From: Betaproteobacteria bacterium
GTDB lineage: Bacteria; Pseudomonadota; Gammaproteobacteria; Burkholderiales; CAIKXV01
Length of the DNA stretch: 64,000 nucleotides
Assembly (NCBI GenBank): GCA_947458265.1
Contig: CANGYF010000021.1
Span: 1-64,000 of the forward strand
Reading direction: 5' to 3'
The translations under genes and the position numbers were made by a program. Numbering within the stretch: the stretch's first letter is position 1; the number at the start of each line of letters is the position of its first letter. Shown in pieces: positions 38,412 through 48,772 of this stretch. The notes under the pieces were generated by a model. The model had not been told where the DNA came from, did not search any database, and was given only the letters and a program-made list of their open reading frames with translations.

Positions 38412-39332
38412 TCAGCCGCGGATGCCCGGCATGTCGAAGCCGCGTTTCTGCAGTTCGGCGGCGAGCGCCTTGCCCTGGTCTTCGCCGAGCTGGACCAGCG
38501 GCGGCCGGGTCACCGCCCACTGGGCATGCCCGGTGTAGAGCGCAGTCGTGTGCTTGAGCGCCGGGATCTGCGGGAACTTCGTGATCGCGCGCCGGAAGTC
38601 GGTGATGGCCTCCTGCATCGCGTCGGCCTTCGGGTCCTGCCAGTTGCGGAACAGTTCGTCGATCGCAGCCGGCCCGATGTTCGCCGTCGCGGTGATCGTT
38701 CCGACCGCGCCCAGGCGCATCCCGGCGAGCAGGAACTCCTCGCTGCCCGGGAAGAACTGGAAGCCCGGGAAGGCCTTGAGCATCGCTTCCATGTTCTTCC
38801 AGTCGCCGCCGCTGTCCTTCATGCCGACGACGGTGCCGGCGTAGTCCTTGAGCAGCCGCTCGACCAGCCCCAGCGAGAACGGCACCGCCGTCATCGGCGG
38901 GATGTGGTACAGGTAGATCTTCAGCCGCGCGTCGCCGACCCGCTGTGCGATCTCGGCGAAGTTCCGGTACAGGCCCTCGTCGCTCACGCCCTTGTAGAAG
39001 AACGGCGGCAGCATCAGCGCACCCGCGACGCCACGCTCGACCGCGAAGCGGGTCAGCGCGACCGAATCGGTCAGCGAGCAGCAGCCGGTGCCCGGCATCA
39101 GCTTCGACGCCGGCACCCCGGCTTCCAGCAGCGCCTCGAGGAGCATCTTGCGCTCGTCCAGCGACAGGGAGTTGGCCTCGCTGTTGGTGCCGAAGATCGC
39201 CAGGCCGCTGCAGCCATTGGCCAGCAGCCACTTGCAATGCCGCACGTAGCGCTCTACGTCGGGCGACAGGTCGGGCTTGAAAGGCGTGATCACCGGCGCA
39301 AGGACGCCGGTCAGGAGGGGGGCTTGGCTCAT
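38412..39332 (-). CDS. dihydrodipicolinate synthase/N-acetylneuraminate lyase family aldolase
   Basis: GVLAPVITPFKPDLSPDVERYVRHCKWLLANGCSGLAIFGTNSEANSLSLDERKMLLEALLEAG...KIYLYHIPPMTAVPFS...VVGMKDSGGD (Tyr and Schiff-base Lys present). Confidence 0.94.
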   Translation of the reverse strand: MSQAPLLTGVLAPVITPFKPDLSPDVERYVRHCKWLLANGCSGLAIFGTNSEANSLSLDERKMLLEALLEAGVPASKLMPGTGCCSLTDSVALTRFAVERGVAGALMLPPFFYKGVSDEGLYRNFAEIAQRVGDARLKIYLYHIPPMTAVPFSLGLVERLLKDYAGTVVGMKDSGGDWKNMEAMLKAFPGFQFFPGSEEFLLAGMRLGAVGTITATANIGPAAIDELFRNWQDPKADAMQEAITDFRRAITKFPQIPALKHTTALYTGHAQWAVTRPPLVQLGEDQGKALAAELQKRGFDMPGIRG

Positions 39333-39510
39333 CGGGTCCTCGGCGCAATCGCATGCCACATAACGGGACCCGGATTATAGCCGCGCGGCCCGCGCGACGG
39401 TTGCGGCCGCCGGGCCCGCTGCGGTAGCCTGCGTCGTTGCCCGGGGTGCCGGGTCGGGCGCAGCCGCATCGGCCGTCCGAGTGTTGGACGGACTTGCGGA
39501 TCGGTTCAGG

Positions 39511-40887
39511 ATGCATCGAGTTTCCCAGGCGCTGGCCTTCATCGTGCTGGCATGTGCCACGGCCCTGTTCCTCTGGCCGGCAGCCGACCCGGCGCAGGCA
39601 ACCACGCTCAAGGTGCTCGCGCTCGCCGTGTTCGCCATCGGGCTGTGGGCGACGGCCGCCGTGCCGGAATACCTGGTCGCGCTCGCCTTCCTGTTCCTCG
39701 CCGCGGTCACGGCGGTCGTGCCGAACGAGGTCGTGTTCTCCGGCTTCACCACGAGCACGCTCTGGCTGGTGTTCGGCGGGCTGATCATGGCCGAGGCCGT
39801 GCGCGCGTCCGGGCTCGGCATACGGCTCGCCTCGCGCCTGCTCGGCGCGTTCAGCGGTACCTACCGGCGCGCGCTGATCGGCACGATGCTGGTCACCACG
39901 GTGCTCTGCTTCGTGATGCCGGCCACCGTCGGCCGCATCCTGCTGATGGTGCCGATCCTGATGGCCTTCTGCGATCGGCTCGGGCTCAAGCCGGGCAGCA
40001 AGGGCTTCAACGGCATCATGCTGGTGATGCTGGTCGGCAGCTTCCAGGTGGGCGCAGCCATCCTGCCGGCGAACATCCCGAACCTGGTGCTCGCGGGCTC
40101 GGCCGAGTCGATGTACGGCGTGCAGATCCTCTACCTCGAGTACCTGAAGCTGCATTTCCCGGTGCAGGGCCTCGCCAAGGCGGTGATGACCGTGCTGCTC
40201 GTCGAGTGGCTGTTCCGCGACCAGGTATCGCCGCCACCGGCCGTTGCGCCGCTGCCGCCGATGTCCGCGACGGAGTGGCGGATGGCAGTGATCCTCGGCA
40301 GTGCCCTCGCCCTATGGGCCACGGACTTCCTGCACCACATCCGGCCCGGCTGGATCGGCATGGGCGCCGGCGTCGCCTGCCTGCTGCCGCGGGTGGGCAT
40401 CATCGACGTGCATGCAATGAACGACCGGGTGAAACTGTCCGGCTTCTTCTATATCGGTGCCGTGCTGGGTGTGGCGGCCATGATCGATTCGGCAAAGCTG
40501 TCGACCGTGGTCGGTGCATGGTTGCCTTCGCTGCTGGGTCTGTCGGCCGGCGCCGACTACTGGAACTTCCAGATGCTGTCGGTGGTGGCCACCCTGACCT
40601 CGATGATCGCCACCAGCCCGGGCCAGCCGGCACTGCTCGGCCCGCTCGCCGGCGACCTGGCGGCGATCACCGGCTGGGACGTGAAGACCGTGCTGATGCT
40701 CTACGGCATCGGCTTCTCGACCATACTGCTCCCCTACCAGGTGCCACCGGTCATCGTCGGGCTCTACGCGGCCGGCATACCGCTGCGCGAAGCGGCCCGT
40801 GTATTCCCGGTCCAGGCCCTGCTGACCCTGCTGCTGCTGTGGCCGCTCAACTTCGTGTGGTGGTGGCTGCTCGGCTACTTTGCCTGA
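39511..40887 (+). CDS. SLC13/DASS-type anion permease
   Basis: Multiple TM segments; NEVVFSGFTTSTLWLVFGGLIMAEAVRASGLGIRLASRLL...PATVGRILLMVPILMAF. Track ORF begins at an upstream GTG (39481). Confidence 0.85.
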   Translation: MHRVSQALAFIVLACATALFLWPAADPAQATTLKVLALAVFAIGLWATAAVPEYLVALAFLFLAAVTAVVPNEVVFSGFTTSTLWLVFGGLIMAEAVRASGLGIRLASRLLGAFSGTYRRALIGTMLVTTVLCFVMPATVGRILLMVPILMAFCDRLGLKPGSKGFNGIMLVMLVGSFQVGAAILPANIPNLVLAGSAESMYGVQILYLEYLKLHFPVQGLAKAVMTVLLVEWLFRDQVSPPPAVAPLPPMSATEWRMAVILGSALALWATDFLHHIRPGWIGMGAGVACLLPRVGIIDVHAMNDRVKLSGFFYIGAVLGVAAMIDSAKLSTVVGAWLPSLLGLSAGADYWNFQMLSVVATLTSMIATSPGQPALLGPLAGDLAAITGWDVKTVLMLYGIGFSTILLPYQVPPVIVGLYAAGIPLREAARVFPVQALLTLLLLWPLNFVWWWLLGYFA

Positions 40888-40897
40888 GGACTTCCCG

Positions 40898-42001
40898 ATG
40901 AGCCTGCTGTTCTCCCCGCTGCAACTGCGTTCGCTGGAACTGCCCAACCGCATCCAGGTGTCGCCGATGTGCCAGTACAGTGCGGTCGACGGTTCGATGA
41001 ACGACTGGCACCTGATGCACTACGGCAGCCTCGCGCTGGCCGGGGCCGGCCTGATCGTGATGGAAGCGACCCATGTCACCGCGCAGGGACGCATCACGCA
41101 TGGCTGCAGCGGCCTGTACAGCGACGACAATGCGGCCGCACTGGCGCGTGTGCTGGCGTTCTGCCGGAAGCACTCGGCAGTGCCCATCGGCATCCAGATC
41201 GGCCATGCCGGGCGCAAGGCATCCAGCGAACGGCCTTGGGAGGGTCGTGGCGCCCTGAAGGCAGATGCCGCCCCGTGGCCGGTGGCTGGCGCATCCGCCC
41301 TGCCGTTCGCCGAGGGCTGGCCAGTGCCGGAAGCGCTCGATCGCGAAGGCCTGCGCGCCATCCGGGATGCCTTCGTCCATTCCACCGAGCGGGCGGCCGC
41401 ACTGGGCATCGACCTGGTGGAACTGCATTCGGCACACGGCTACCTGCTGTCGACCTTCCTCTCGCCGCTGTCGAACCGGCGCACCGACGAGTACGGTGGC
41501 AGCCGCGAGAACCGGATGCGTTACCCGCTGGAGACGTTCGCCGCGATGCGCGCCGCCTGGCCGGCAGACCGGCCGATGGGGGTGCGCATCCACGGCAGCG
41601 ACTGGATCGACGGCGGCTGGGGCGTGGAGGACGCTGTCGCCTATGCCGGGGCGCTGAAGGCGCTCGGCTGCGACTACGTGACCGTCTCCAGCGGCGGTGT
41701 GGACGGCGCCGCGCAGATCCCTGTCGGGCCGGGCTACCAGACGGGGCTCGCCGCGACGGTGCGTCGCGAGACCGGCATCATCACCTGCGCAGTCGGCATG
41801 ATCACAGGTGCGGCCCAGGCCGAGGCGATCCTGGCCGACGGCCAGGCCGACCAGGTCGCACTGGCCCGGGGCATGCTCTTCAACAAGCACTGGCCCTGGG
41901 CCGCGGCTGCGGCGCTGGGCGCGTCGATCCCGTTGCCGCCCCAGTATGCCCGCGCCGCTGCGCAGACCTGGCGCGGCACGATACCTACCGGCGCAGCCTG
42001 A
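40898..42001 (+). CDS. NADH:flavin oxidoreductase (Old Yellow Enzyme, YqjM/NamA-like)
   Basis: LFSPLQLRSLELPNRIQVSPMCQYSAVDGSMNDWHLMHYGSLALAGAGLIVMEATHVTAQGRITHGCSGLYSD...LHSAHGYLLSTFLSPLSNRRTDEYGGSRENRMRYPLE. Confidence 0.96.
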   Translation: MSLLFSPLQLRSLELPNRIQVSPMCQYSAVDGSMNDWHLMHYGSLALAGAGLIVMEATHVTAQGRITHGCSGLYSDDNAAALARVLAFCRKHSAVPIGIQIGHAGRKASSERPWEGRGALKADAAPWPVAGASALPFAEGWPVPEALDREGLRAIRDAFVHSTERAAALGIDLVELHSAHGYLLSTFLSPLSNRRTDEYGGSRENRMRYPLETFAAMRAAWPADRPMGVRIHGSDWIDGGWGVEDAVAYAGALKALGCDYVTVSSGGVDGAAQIPVGPGYQTGLAATVRRETGIITCAVGMITGAAQAEAILADGQADQVALARGMLFNKHWPWAAAAALGASIPLPPQYARAAAQTWRGTIPTGAA

Positions 42002-42007
42002 GGCTGC

Positions 42008-42032
42008 GTACACCGGGCGCAGCCCGGTGTAC
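42008..42032. terminator. perfect 11-bp inverted repeat (gtacaccgggc-gca-gcccggtgtac) between convergent genes
   Basis: Stem 42008-42018 / 42022-42032 with 3-nt loop, 7 nt after the OYE stop and 8 nt before the convergent SDR stop; no U-tract. Confidence 0.5.
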
Positions 42033-42039
42033 CGGAGCG

Positions 42040-42780
42040 TCAGAGGGTGACGCCGCCGCCGACTTCCAGCACGATGCCGTTGATGTAGCTGGCCTCGTCG
42101 GAGGCGAGGAAGGCAAACGCGTCAGCGATCTCTTCCGGCTTGCCCAGGCGGCCCAGCGGCACCTTCTCTTCCATCGCGCGCAGCACCCGCTCCGGCATCG
42201 AATTGAGGATGGTGGTGCCGATGAAGCCCGGGCAGACCGCATTGGCGCGGATGCCCTTGCGCCCGAGTTCCTTCGCCCAGGTCTTGGTCATGCTGATCAC
42301 CGCACCCTTGGTGGCGGCATAGTTCGTCTGACCGAAGTTGCCATACAGGCCGACGATCGACGAGGAACTCAGGACCACGCCCGACTGCTGCTGGAGCATG
42401 GTGTCGACCACTGCACGCGTGCAGTTGTAGACACCCTTCAGGTTGATGTCGATGACGAGGTCGAACTGCTCGTCGGTCATGTTCTTCAGTTGCGCATCCT
42501 TGACGATGCCGGCGTTGTTCACCAGCACGTCGATCCGTCCGAAGGTCGACAGTACTTCATCGACCATCTTGCGGATCGAATGCATGTCGCGCACGTCGAC
42601 CAGGCAGCCGATCGCCTCGCCGCCGGCCGTGCGGATCGCAGCGACAGTCTCTTCGATCAGTTCCGGCGTCAGGTCGCAGACGACGACCTTCGCGCCTTCG
42701 CGCGCGAACTTGAACGCAGTGGCCTGGCCGATGCCGCGTGCCGAACCGGTGATGATGGAAACCTTGTCTTGCAGGCGCAT
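42040..42780 (-). CDS. SDR oxidoreductase (3-oxoacyl-ACP reductase FabG-like)
   Basis: MRLQDKVSIITGSARGIGQATAFKFAREGAKVVVCDL...VLVNNAGIVKDAQLKNMTDEQFDLVIDINLKGVYNCTRAV...YAATKGAVISMTKTWAKELG. Confidence 0.95.
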   Translation of the reverse strand: MRLQDKVSIITGSARGIGQATAFKFAREGAKVVVCDLTPELIEETVAAIRTAGGEAIGCLVDVRDMHSIRKMVDEVLSTFGRIDVLVNNAGIVKDAQLKNMTDEQFDLVIDINLKGVYNCTRAVVDTMLQQQSGVVLSSSSIVGLYGNFGQTNYAATKGAVISMTKTWAKELGRKGIRANAVCPGFIGTTILNSMPERVLRAMEEKVPLGRLGKPEEIADAFAFLASDEASYINGIVLEVGGGVTL

Positions 42781-43047
42781 CCGAGTCTCCCTTGGTCATG
42801 GTCGACGTCGCCGGGCGTGTTGCGCAGCAACGTCGGGACGCTGAAACTTCGGAACAGACCCGGAAGGCAAGGCCTTCGAACGGCCACGGGCGTGTAAACC
42901 GGAGCCCAACCCTTGGGACTCTAGCCCAATCTGCGGCGGCGCACAACCCGATATTTCCCAGTATCCACGGGCGTTTGACGTAGACAAACCGATCGCCGGA
43001 CGTGCATTGCGATGCTGCGCAGCATGCCCTGCAGCAAAATCGAGCGC

Positions 43048-44659
<1,612 letters not shown>

Positions 44660-45025
44660 TCAATCGCCCGGCGCGAACGATCGGGCGTATTCCGCCGCGT
44701 CGAATCCAACGAGCAGGCGGCCATCGATGTCCAGCACCGGCCTCCGGATCATGGACGGGTGCTCGAGCATGAGCGCCTGCGCGCCCTCGGAATCCACTGC
44801 GGAGCGCTGCCCTTCCGGGACGGCCTTGCGGAAGGTCGTCCCGGACCGATTGAGCAGGCGCTCCCAGCCTGCCTGCGCGCACCAGCCTTGCAGCGTGGCC
44901 GCATCGATGCCGTCGACCTTGTAGTCGTGGAACCGGTAAGCGACGCCGGCAGCATCCAGCCAGGCACGCGCCTTCTTCATCGTGTCGCAATTGCGGATAC
45001 CGTGCAGGATGACGTTTCGGTGCAT
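44660..45025 (-). CDS. ArsC/Spx-family (YffB-like) reductase
   Basis: VILHGIRNCDTMKKARAWLDAAGVAYRFHDYKVDGIDAATLQGWCAQAGWERLLNRSGTTFRKA...HPSMIRRPVLD. Confidence 0.92.
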   Translation of the reverse strand: MHRNVILHGIRNCDTMKKARAWLDAAGVAYRFHDYKVDGIDAATLQGWCAQAGWERLLNRSGTTFRKAVPEGQRSAVDSEGAQALMLEHPSMIRRPVLDIDGRLLVGFDAAEYARSFAPGD

Positions 45026-45038
45026 CGCGGGGTTCCTC

Positions 45039-46034
45039 TCAGGACAGCGGCGCCAGCAGCGCCTTGCCGATCTGCACGCGCTGCTCGAGCCGTTCGTGGG
45101 CCAGCCCGACATCCTCCAGCGTGTACCGGCGGCTGTCGATCGGCACGCGCAGCCCTTCGGAAGCAATGCCGTGGAACAGCGCATCCGCCCTGCGCTGCAC
45201 CGTGCCCGCGTCGGCGAGGTGGTCGGTCAGGCGCGGACGGGTGAGGAACAGCGATCCGGCTTCCCCCAGTTCGATCGGGTCGAGGTCGGTGACCGAACCG
45301 GACACGTTGCCGTAGTTGATCACCAGTCCGCGGGTGCGGGTGGCACGGAAGCTGTCGCGCAACGTGGTGCGCCCGACCGGATCGAAAACCACGTCCACGC
45401 CGTCGCCGCCAGTGGCCCGCCGCACTACCTCTGCGAAACGGCCTTCGTCATAGGCGAACACCTGACTGGCGCCGAGGCTGGTTGCGATCGCACGCTTAGG
45501 CTCGCTGCTGGCCGTGCCCAACACAGTGGCACCGGCGCGCACCGCCAGTTGCACCAGCCACTGGCCGATGCTGCCCGAGGCGGCATGCACCAGGCAGGTC
45601 ATCCCGGGCCGGAGCCTGGCGACATCGTTCACCAGGTAATGTGCGGTACTGCCCTGGAACACACTAGCCGCCGCGATATCGAACGGCGTGGCTGGTCCGA
45701 GCGTAGCCAGCTTCGATTCCGGCACGCAGGCGTACTCGGCATAACTGCCCCAGGAGATGCACCAGGCGACCCGGTCGCCTGGGCGCACCCTTGTGGTCGA
45801 CGGGCCGATGGCCACCACGTCCCCGGCGCCTTCCATGCCGAGGGTGCAAGGCGCACGCACCGGATAGCTGCGCGACTCGCGATACTTGCCCTGTCGCGTA
45901 TGGATGTCCATGAAATTGATGCCGGCGAAGGCGACCTTCACGAGCGCCTCGCCCGGGCCGGGGCGAGGCACTTCGATGTCCCGCAGCTGCATGACCTCGG
46001 GGCCGCCGTAGCGGTCGATCGTGATTGCCTTCAT
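45039..46034 (-). CDS. quinone oxidoreductase (zinc-independent MDR family)
   Basis: MKAITIDRYGGPEVMQLRDIEVPRPGPGEALVKVAFAGINFMDIHTRQGKY...VHAASGSIGQWLVQLAVRAGATVLGTASS. Alternative start at 46073. Confidence 0.94.
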   Translation of the reverse strand: MKAITIDRYGGPEVMQLRDIEVPRPGPGEALVKVAFAGINFMDIHTRQGKYRESRSYPVRAPCTLGMEGAGDVVAIGPSTTRVRPGDRVAWCISWGSYAEYACVPESKLATLGPATPFDIAAASVFQGSTAHYLVNDVARLRPGMTCLVHAASGSIGQWLVQLAVRAGATVLGTASSEPKRAIATSLGASQVFAYDEGRFAEVVRRATGGDGVDVVFDPVGRTTLRDSFRATRTRGLVINYGNVSGSVTDLDPIELGEAGSLFLTRPRLTDHLADAGTVQRRADALFHGIASEGLRVPIDSRRYTLEDVGLAHERLEQRVQIGKALLAPLS

Positions 46035-46073
46035 CGTCCGCATGCCGGAAGCGCTGGCGCGGCGGCCGCTCAT

Positions 46074-46763
46074 TCAGCGGCCCGTCTCGCGCTGCAGTTC
46101 CTGCATCGCGCGTTCGATCAGCCACTCGACCGGGTAATAGAGGAAGGTTGCACCGAGGGCACGGAATCGGGCGACCTGGTCGAGGCGCGCTGGCATGCCG
46201 AACGCGCGCCCTGCTATCCTGAGCCTTGCCGCAAGGTGTTCGATCGTGCGCTCGACTTCAGCGGTCATGTTGCCGCGGATGCCGGTCATCTCCCAGGACA
46301 GGTCGTTCGGCCCGAGCAGCACCACGTCGATGCCCGGCACCGCGGCGATCGCATCGACATCGGCAACCGCCGCGGGCGTCTCGATCTGGACCACCACAAG
46401 CTTGTCCTTCGCGGCTGCCTCGCCGCAGGCATAGCGGACGACCTGCACGACGGCTGCCGCCTCGGCGGCGGAGTCGATATGCGGCACCACGATGCCATCG
46501 GCCCGACGGTCGAAGTACTGCACCAGCACCTCCGGCGAACGCGACCAGCTGCGCACGATCGCTGGCAGGCGGGCGGCGCGCGCGGCGCGGATCAGGTCGG
46601 TCGCCGCGTCCAGGCCGATGCCGGTGCGCTCGCAGTCGACGAATGCGAGGTCGGCGCCCCACTTGGCGAGCGGTTCCAGCAGGTCCGGATTGTGGCCGGC
46701 CAGGTTCACCGCAACGGCCACTTCGCCGCGCGCCATCTTCTGCTTCACTGCCGAAGTCATCAT
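46074..46763 (-). CDS. HpcH/HpaI aldolase/citrate lyase family protein
   Basis: GADLAFVDCERTGIGLDAATDLIRAARAARLPAIVRSWSRSPEVLVQYFDRRADGIVVPHIDSAAEA...VVVQIETPAAVADVDAIAAVPGIDVVLLGPNDLSWEMT. Confidence 0.93.
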   Translation of the reverse strand: MMTSAVKQKMARGEVAVAVNLAGHNPDLLEPLAKWGADLAFVDCERTGIGLDAATDLIRAARAARLPAIVRSWSRSPEVLVQYFDRRADGIVVPHIDSAAEAAAVVQVVRYACGEAAAKDKLVVVQIETPAAVADVDAIAAVPGIDVVLLGPNDLSWEMTGIRGNMTAEVERTIEHLAARLRIAGRAFGMPARLDQVARFRALGATFLYYPVEWLIERAMQELQRETGR

Positions 46764-46792
46764 GTCACCCTGTTTGAATCGAACGCCCGGGA

Positions 46793-47773
46793 TCAGTCGA
46801 TCCGGGCACCGGACTGGCGCACGACCTTGCCCCAGTTGGCCACTTCGTTGCGGATCAGCGCAGCATACTCGGCCGGCGTGCTCGGCCGCGCCTCCGCGCC
46901 CTGCTCGCTCAGCTGGCGCCGCACTGCCGGATCCTTCAGGGCGGTGACCAGCTCGCCGTTGATCCGATCGACCAACACGGTGGGCAGCCCCGGCGGGCCC
47001 ACCATGCCGAACACATTGGTCGCTTCGAAGCCTGGCAGGCCGGACGCCGCGATCGTGGGGACATCCGGCAGCGCCGGGATGCGTGCGAGCGAGCTCACGC
47101 CCAAGGCCCTGACCTTGCCCGCCTTCACGTTCGGCACGGCCGACGGCGCGGTGGCGAACGACAGGGCAACGAAGCCCGCCATCAGGTCGGTCATGGCCTG
47201 CGGCCCGCCCTTGTACGGGACATGGGTCATCCGTGTGCCGGTCAGCATGCCGAACATCTCGGCCGTCAGGTGCGGCTGGCTGCCGTTGCCCGCCGAGCTG
47301 TAGTTCATCTCGCCTGGCCGCCGCTTGAGCAGCGTGATCAGCTCCCGCACGTCCTTCACCGGCACCGATGGATGCACGACGAGCACCTGGGCGGTATCGG
47401 CCATGATCGAGATCGGGCTGAAGTCCTTCAGCGGGTCGTAGGCGAGCTTCGGGTAGAGGGTGGCGTTGATGCTGTGCGCAGTCGACGCCATGAACAGCGT
47501 GTAGCCGTCGGCAGGCGAGCGCATCGCGACCTCGGCGCCGATGTTCGCGCCGCCACCGGGCCGGTTGTCGATCACGACCTGGTGCTTCCAGTCCTTGGTC
47601 AGGCGCTGGCCGACGATGCGCCCGATGATGTCGGTCGTGCCACCGGCCGGGAACGGCACGACCACGCGCACCGGTTTCGACGGGAAGTCCTGTGCGCCGG
47701 CGACGCCGGCGAAGACGAGCAGGCCCGCCACGAGCATGCGGGTGCACGCCCGGCACAACGATTGCTGGTCCAT
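46793..47773 (-). CDS. Bug-family TTT substrate-binding protein #4
   Basis: Signal peptide; FPSKPVRVVVPFPAGGTTDIIGRIVGQRL...VVIDNRPGGGANIGAEV...SPADGYTLF...MTHVPYKGGPQAM. Confidence 0.95.
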   Translation of the reverse strand: MDQQSLCRACTRMLVAGLLVFAGVAGAQDFPSKPVRVVVPFPAGGTTDIIGRIVGQRLTKDWKHQVVIDNRPGGGANIGAEVAMRSPADGYTLFMASTAHSINATLYPKLAYDPLKDFSPISIMADTAQVLVVHPSVPVKDVRELITLLKRRPGEMNYSSAGNGSQPHLTAEMFGMLTGTRMTHVPYKGGPQAMTDLMAGFVALSFATAPSAVPNVKAGKVRALGVSSLARIPALPDVPTIAASGLPGFEATNVFGMVGPPGLPTVLVDRINGELVTALKDPAVRRQLSEQGAEARPSTPAEYAALIRNEVANWGKVVRQSGARID

Positions 47774-47801
47774 ATTTCTCCTCCTCGTGCGGCTTCGGCC
47801 G

Positions 47802-47830
47802 CTGACTTGTTGGTCTGACTTGTTGGTCTG
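47802..47830. repeat. two exact tandem copies of 13-bp ctgacttgttggt plus partial third
   Basis: Direct reading of gctgacttgttggtctgacttgttggtctg upstream of the Bug #4 start. Confidence 0.8.
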
Positions 47831-47869
47831 CCTGCCGTACTGCGTTGCGTTCGAACGGTGTTCGCCCTG

Positions 47870-48607
47870 TCAGGCCAGGCCGAACAGCCGTCCGGCCCCG
47901 GGCAGCGCACGCCGATCCCCGATCGCCCGCAAGGTTCCCCACAACGCGGCCTGGTTGCTGGTCACGACCGGGATGCCGGTCTCCTGTTCGACCTCGGCCA
48001 GGATGTCCAGCGTACGGAAGTTCGAGCAGCTGATGAAGATCGCCTGGGTTTCCGGTCGGACCACCTCCAGCGCCAGGGCCTTGACCGTAGCGGTCGAGAT
48101 GCTGCCGTGCGCTTGCGTACCCAGGCCCTTCATGGCGAGAAGTTCGAACCCGGCCGCGCCCAGATAGGTCGCGAGCTTGTCGTTCAACCAGGGCTCGTAC
48201 GGCGAGGCCACGCTGATGCGGGATGCGCCGATCGCACGCAGCGCGCGCACGATAGACGCCGACGAGGTCACCGTCGGGATGCCCGTGGCGCCGGTCAGCT
48301 CCGCTTCCTGCGCGAGATCGGCTTCCGGCGACTTGAGGAACCCGCTGGCGGTGCAACCATGGCAGATCGCCTGCACCCTGGCATGCGCCAGCAGGCCCGC
48401 GGCCTCTGGTGCCTGGGTACTCAGCCACGCCAGGTCGGCCTCGGTATCGGCCTGGTGGCGGATACGCTGAGAGTGGACCGACATGGCGGCACCGGCCAGC
48501 CGCTGCCACTCGTACTCCATCACGGTGTTCCATGATGGAACGATGATGCCCAGCTTCAATTGCCAGGCATCGCTTCCGGCCTTGTCCGTTGCATCCGTTG
48601 CGCCCAT
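47870..48607 (-). CDS. Asp/Glu/hydantoin racemase superfamily (maleate isomerase/arylmalonate decarboxylase-like)
   Basis: LKLGIIVPSWNTVMEYEWQRLAG...ICHGCTASGF...GIPTVTSSASIVRALRAIGASRISVASPYEPWLNDKLATYLGAAGFEL...IFISCSNFRTLDILAEVEQETGIPVVTSNQAALW with two active-site-type Cys. Confidence 0.9.
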   Translation of the reverse strand: MGATDATDKAGSDAWQLKLGIIVPSWNTVMEYEWQRLAGAAMSVHSQRIRHQADTEADLAWLSTQAPEAAGLLAHARVQAICHGCTASGFLKSPEADLAQEAELTGATGIPTVTSSASIVRALRAIGASRISVASPYEPWLNDKLATYLGAAGFELLAMKGLGTQAHGSISTATVKALALEVVRPETQAIFISCSNFRTLDILAEVEQETGIPVVTSNQAALWGTLRAIGDRRALPGAGRLFGLA

Positions 48608-48772
48608 CGCTCCCTCCGGGTCGTGCGGCGTCGATCGCCACCCGCTTTGCAGCGGAGGATAGCGGTGGTCGACCGAACACGGAAGGGGCCGCGGGCGGTC
48701 CCTGGTCGCTGTGCTAACCTCGTTTCAAAGTTCCGCGACTTGCCTTCCTTCCCCCTAACGTACAGGCTCCCC

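Noticed and set aside
44982-47303. 773-aa plus-strand ORF
   Set aside because: Antisense to quinone oxidoreductase, HpcH aldolase and Bug #4; shadow ORF.
46764-48680. 5' extension of the 868-aa minus-strand ORF upstream of the HpcH aldolase
   Set aside because: Overlaps Bug #4 and the racemase-fold gene in a different frame; only the 46074-46763 segment has family motifs.
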